From CBDCWA01 sp965223255 (GTDB lineage Bacteria; Pseudomonadota; Alphaproteobacteria; Rhizobiales; Hyphomicrobiaceae): a stretch of DNA of 64,000 nt. The DNA lies in contig CBDCWA010000004.1 of the NCBI GenBank assembly GCA_965223255.1, positions 806,001 through 870,000 on the forward strand. The letters run 5' to 3'. A model generated the notes under the pieces. The model saw only the letters and a program-made list of their open reading frames with translations. It was not told the origin of the DNA and did not search any database. The translations under genes were made by a program, and so were the position numbers. Of the stretch, positions 62,703-64,000 are shown in pieces (the stretch's first letter is position 1; the number at the start of each line of letters is the position of its first letter).

Positions 62703-63041
62703 GTGGCACGGCTACAGCGCATAACGACAAACCTATCGATCGTTGAAGGTCTGACCGCCAGAAGCATGCTGGAGGCATATGGTATACAGGTAACGCTTGC
62801 CGGCTATTATCATGGCACATCGACGTGGCATCATTTATCGGCAATTGGCGGCCTTCAGATATGGGTCATGGACTGGCAGGCCGCTGCCGCCACTGAGTTA
62901 TTGGCCACGCCACCGCCAACAGGCGACGCCAATCCGTCACGAAGCCAACGTCCCCGCTTTTCCGAAATTGTAGTTGCCGCCGTCGCGTTCCTTTGGGCGG
63001 GCTTGCCTCTACCGCTTTGGAACCGCCGACGAGACCGTTGA
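62703..63041 (+). CDS. DUF2007-like small membrane protein
   Basis: A 112-aa protein from GTG 62703 (AAGGGGA upstream). The first ~65 residues ITTNLSIVEGLTARSMLEAY, GIQVTLAGYYHGTSTWHHLS and GGLQIWVMDWQAAAATELLA follow the DUF2007 pattern of a short ferredoxin-like fold thought to act in signalling. A C-terminal hydrophobic helix (EIVVAAVAFLWAGLPLPLW) ends in a basic NRRRDR. The frame stays open upstream to 62619, but without homology. Confidence 0.65.
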   Translation: MARLQRITTNLSIVEGLTARSMLEAYGIQVTLAGYYHGTSTWHHLSAIGGLQIWVMDWQAAAATELLATPPPTGDANPSRSQRPRFSEIVVAAVAFLWAGLPLPLWNRRRDR

Positions 63042-63090
63042 CGTCCATGTGTCCAGCCCAACGGCCACCAATGAAAACGCCGGCAGGGAT

Positions 63091-63459
63091 TTAACCCCTG
63101 ATTTCGATATGTTCGCCATCTGGTCCATTGAACACGGCGCGACGCCAGCCGTCTTCACGCGGCTCTCTGGATTGGGTCGCGTGCGGCTTTGTGACTACCG
63201 GTAGGTTCAATTCTGTCATACGGGCAATCGCTGCATCGAAATCATCTGTCTCAAGGCAGAAGTGGAACCCCTGCATCGCAGCCGGCCGATGGACCAGTTC
63301 AAGAATCGTATCGCCAAGCCGCATATAGGCGATGCCGCCACCTGCGCTGTTCGTGCCTTCGGCATATTGAACGAACCCGAATGTTGCTTCGTAAAATGCC
63401 GTAGAACGATCGAGATCGCTGACATCCAGCGCCACATGATCAATTCGCTTGAATGCCAT
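63091..63459 (-). CDS. VOC-family (glyoxalase-fold) protein
   Basis: A 122-aa protein: KRIDHVALDVSDLDRSTAFY, EATFGFVQYAEGTNSAGGGI, YMRLGDTILELVHRP, FHFCLETDDFDAAIARM and RRAVFNGPDGEHIEIRG. The His of DHVAL, the Glu of LELVH, the His of GFHFC and the Glu of HIEI are at the usual metal-ligand positions, so it is probably an active metalloenzyme (lyase, isomerase or dioxygenase). It is 36 bases downstream of the nitrile hydratase subunit. Confidence 0.88.
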   Translation of the reverse strand: MAFKRIDHVALDVSDLDRSTAFYEATFGFVQYAEGTNSAGGGIAYMRLGDTILELVHRPAAMQGFHFCLETDDFDAAIARMTELNLPVVTKPHATQSREPREDGWRRAVFNGPDGEHIEIRG

Positions 63460-63495
63460 CCGAGCAGCCTTTCCCGATTGCTACTGTTTCCCCCG

Positions 63496-64000
63496 CTAGC
63501 CGGCCTTCACCTCGGCAACACCAACCATCGCATCCCGCGTCACGAGGGCGGCAAGCTGTTCTTCCGATAATCCCTCGGTCCCATCTGGCCGCTTCGGTAA
63601 AACAAGATAGCGCATGTCCGCAGTCGAATCGTGCACACGCACTTCCGTAGCCTCCGAAATGTCAGTACCGAACTCTTTCAATACAGCCCTCGGTTCGCGC
63701 ACCACCCGCGCCCGGTAAGCACGGCTCTTGTACCAGGCCGGCGGCAAGCCCAAAAGTTCGCGCGGATAACATGAGCACAATGTGCACACGATCACATTAT
63801 GCACGTCATCAGTATTCTCGACCGCGATCAGAGTCGTCGTCGTCATTTGATTGCCAAGTTCGCCGACCGCCGACGTCGCATCTTTGAGAAGGCGATCTTT
63901 GAAGTCCGGATCGACCCAAGCCCGCGCCACAACCTTGGCGCCGTTCGCCGGCGTTGTGGCCTCCCGCTTTTCGAGCATTTGGCGCACTTCTTCTGCCGTC
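63496..64000 (-). CDS. Nitrile hydratase alpha subunit, cobalt type (5' end outside window)
   Basis: The frame stays open to the window edge, so the true start is beyond 64000; 168 residues are seen. NGAKVVARAWVDPDFKDRLL leads to the metal claw VCTLCSCYPRELLGLPPAWY. C-T-L-C-S-C with Thr points to a cobalt rather than iron centre. Then YRARVVREPRAVLKEFG, RYLVLPKRPDGTEGLSEEQL and RDAMVGVAEV. The enzyme hydrates nitriles to amides; the related thiocyanate hydrolase gamma subunit shares these motifs. The visible N-terminal part is shorter than usual between the start helix and NGAKVVARAW. Confidence 0.9.
   Translation of the reverse strand, partial: TAEEVRQMLEKREATTPANGAKVVARAWVDPDFKDRLLKDATSAVGELGNQMTTTTLIAVENTDDVHNVIVCTLCSCYPRELLGLPPAWYKSRAYRARVVREPRAVLKEFGTDISEATEVRVHDSTADMRYLVLPKRPDGTEGLSEEQLAALVTRDAMVGVAEVKAG

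Overview
The window comes from an alphaproteobacterial chromosome. An EipA (DUF1134) envelope protein, a MoxR/DUF58/DUF4159 cluster, a ThiE/Sel1/SuhB/MotA-like/OmpA neighbourhood, aerobic HemF and a CCA-adding enzyme point to the Hyphomicrobiales or a close relative; genus cannot be told. Coding DNA is GC-rich and dense. No rRNA, tRNA or CRISPR array was found.

Layout. 1-6616: the end of a class I fructose-bisphosphate aldolase, then a catabolic block (acyl-CoA dehydrogenase, a tripartite tricarboxylate transporter with fused TctA-TctB and its binding protein, a GMC oxidoreductase). 6684-10922: an AT-richer 4.24-kb mobile element with 14-bp terminal inverted repeats and an 8-bp target duplication. 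It carries an IS1-family transposase plus cargo: a coupled 57-aa/SLATT-like membrane protein pair, a 29-aa hydrophobic micro-gene, and a three-gene toxin-antitoxin-like operon with an unknown third protein. It split the divergent promoter region of the GMC gene and a TauD-type dioxygenase. 11190-19274: TauD, ThiE-like, Sel1, inositol monophosphatase, a MotA/OmpA-like pair, AmpD-like amidase, DnaJ/TerB protein, DUF2147. 19344-27201: 5-oxoprolinase-type hydrolase, coiled-coil membrane protein, EipA, periplasmic-binding-like protein. 27332-37111: MoxR-DUF58-DUF4159-membrane protein operon, DUF1285, NUDIX and CCA transferase. 37265-48377: transglycosylase-like protein, HemF, ABC exporter, a three-gene exosortase-like unit with its probable single substrate, UvrB and small envelope proteins. 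48476-64000: accessory metabolism (hydrolase, AGCS symporter, second TauD enzyme, amidohydrolase, DASS carrier with a tandem universal-stress protein, Gfo/Idh/MocA dehydrogenase, aldo/keto reductase, Asp-box propeller, Tat-exported metallo-hydrolase, twin Lin0512 proteins, DUF3500, DUF2007-like, VOC protein and a cobalt-type nitrile hydratase alpha subunit running off the end).

The two most promising undescribed systems are the cargo-bearing IS1-family element (6684-10922), whose passengers look like defence or addiction genes, and the compact exosortase-like locus (41624-43472), where a Cys-Arg-His membrane protease sits with a (Gly-Asn)8 protein that ends in a sorting-type tail. Further candidates are an array of three operator-like repeats across the toxin promoter and a structured small RNA at 59182-59325.
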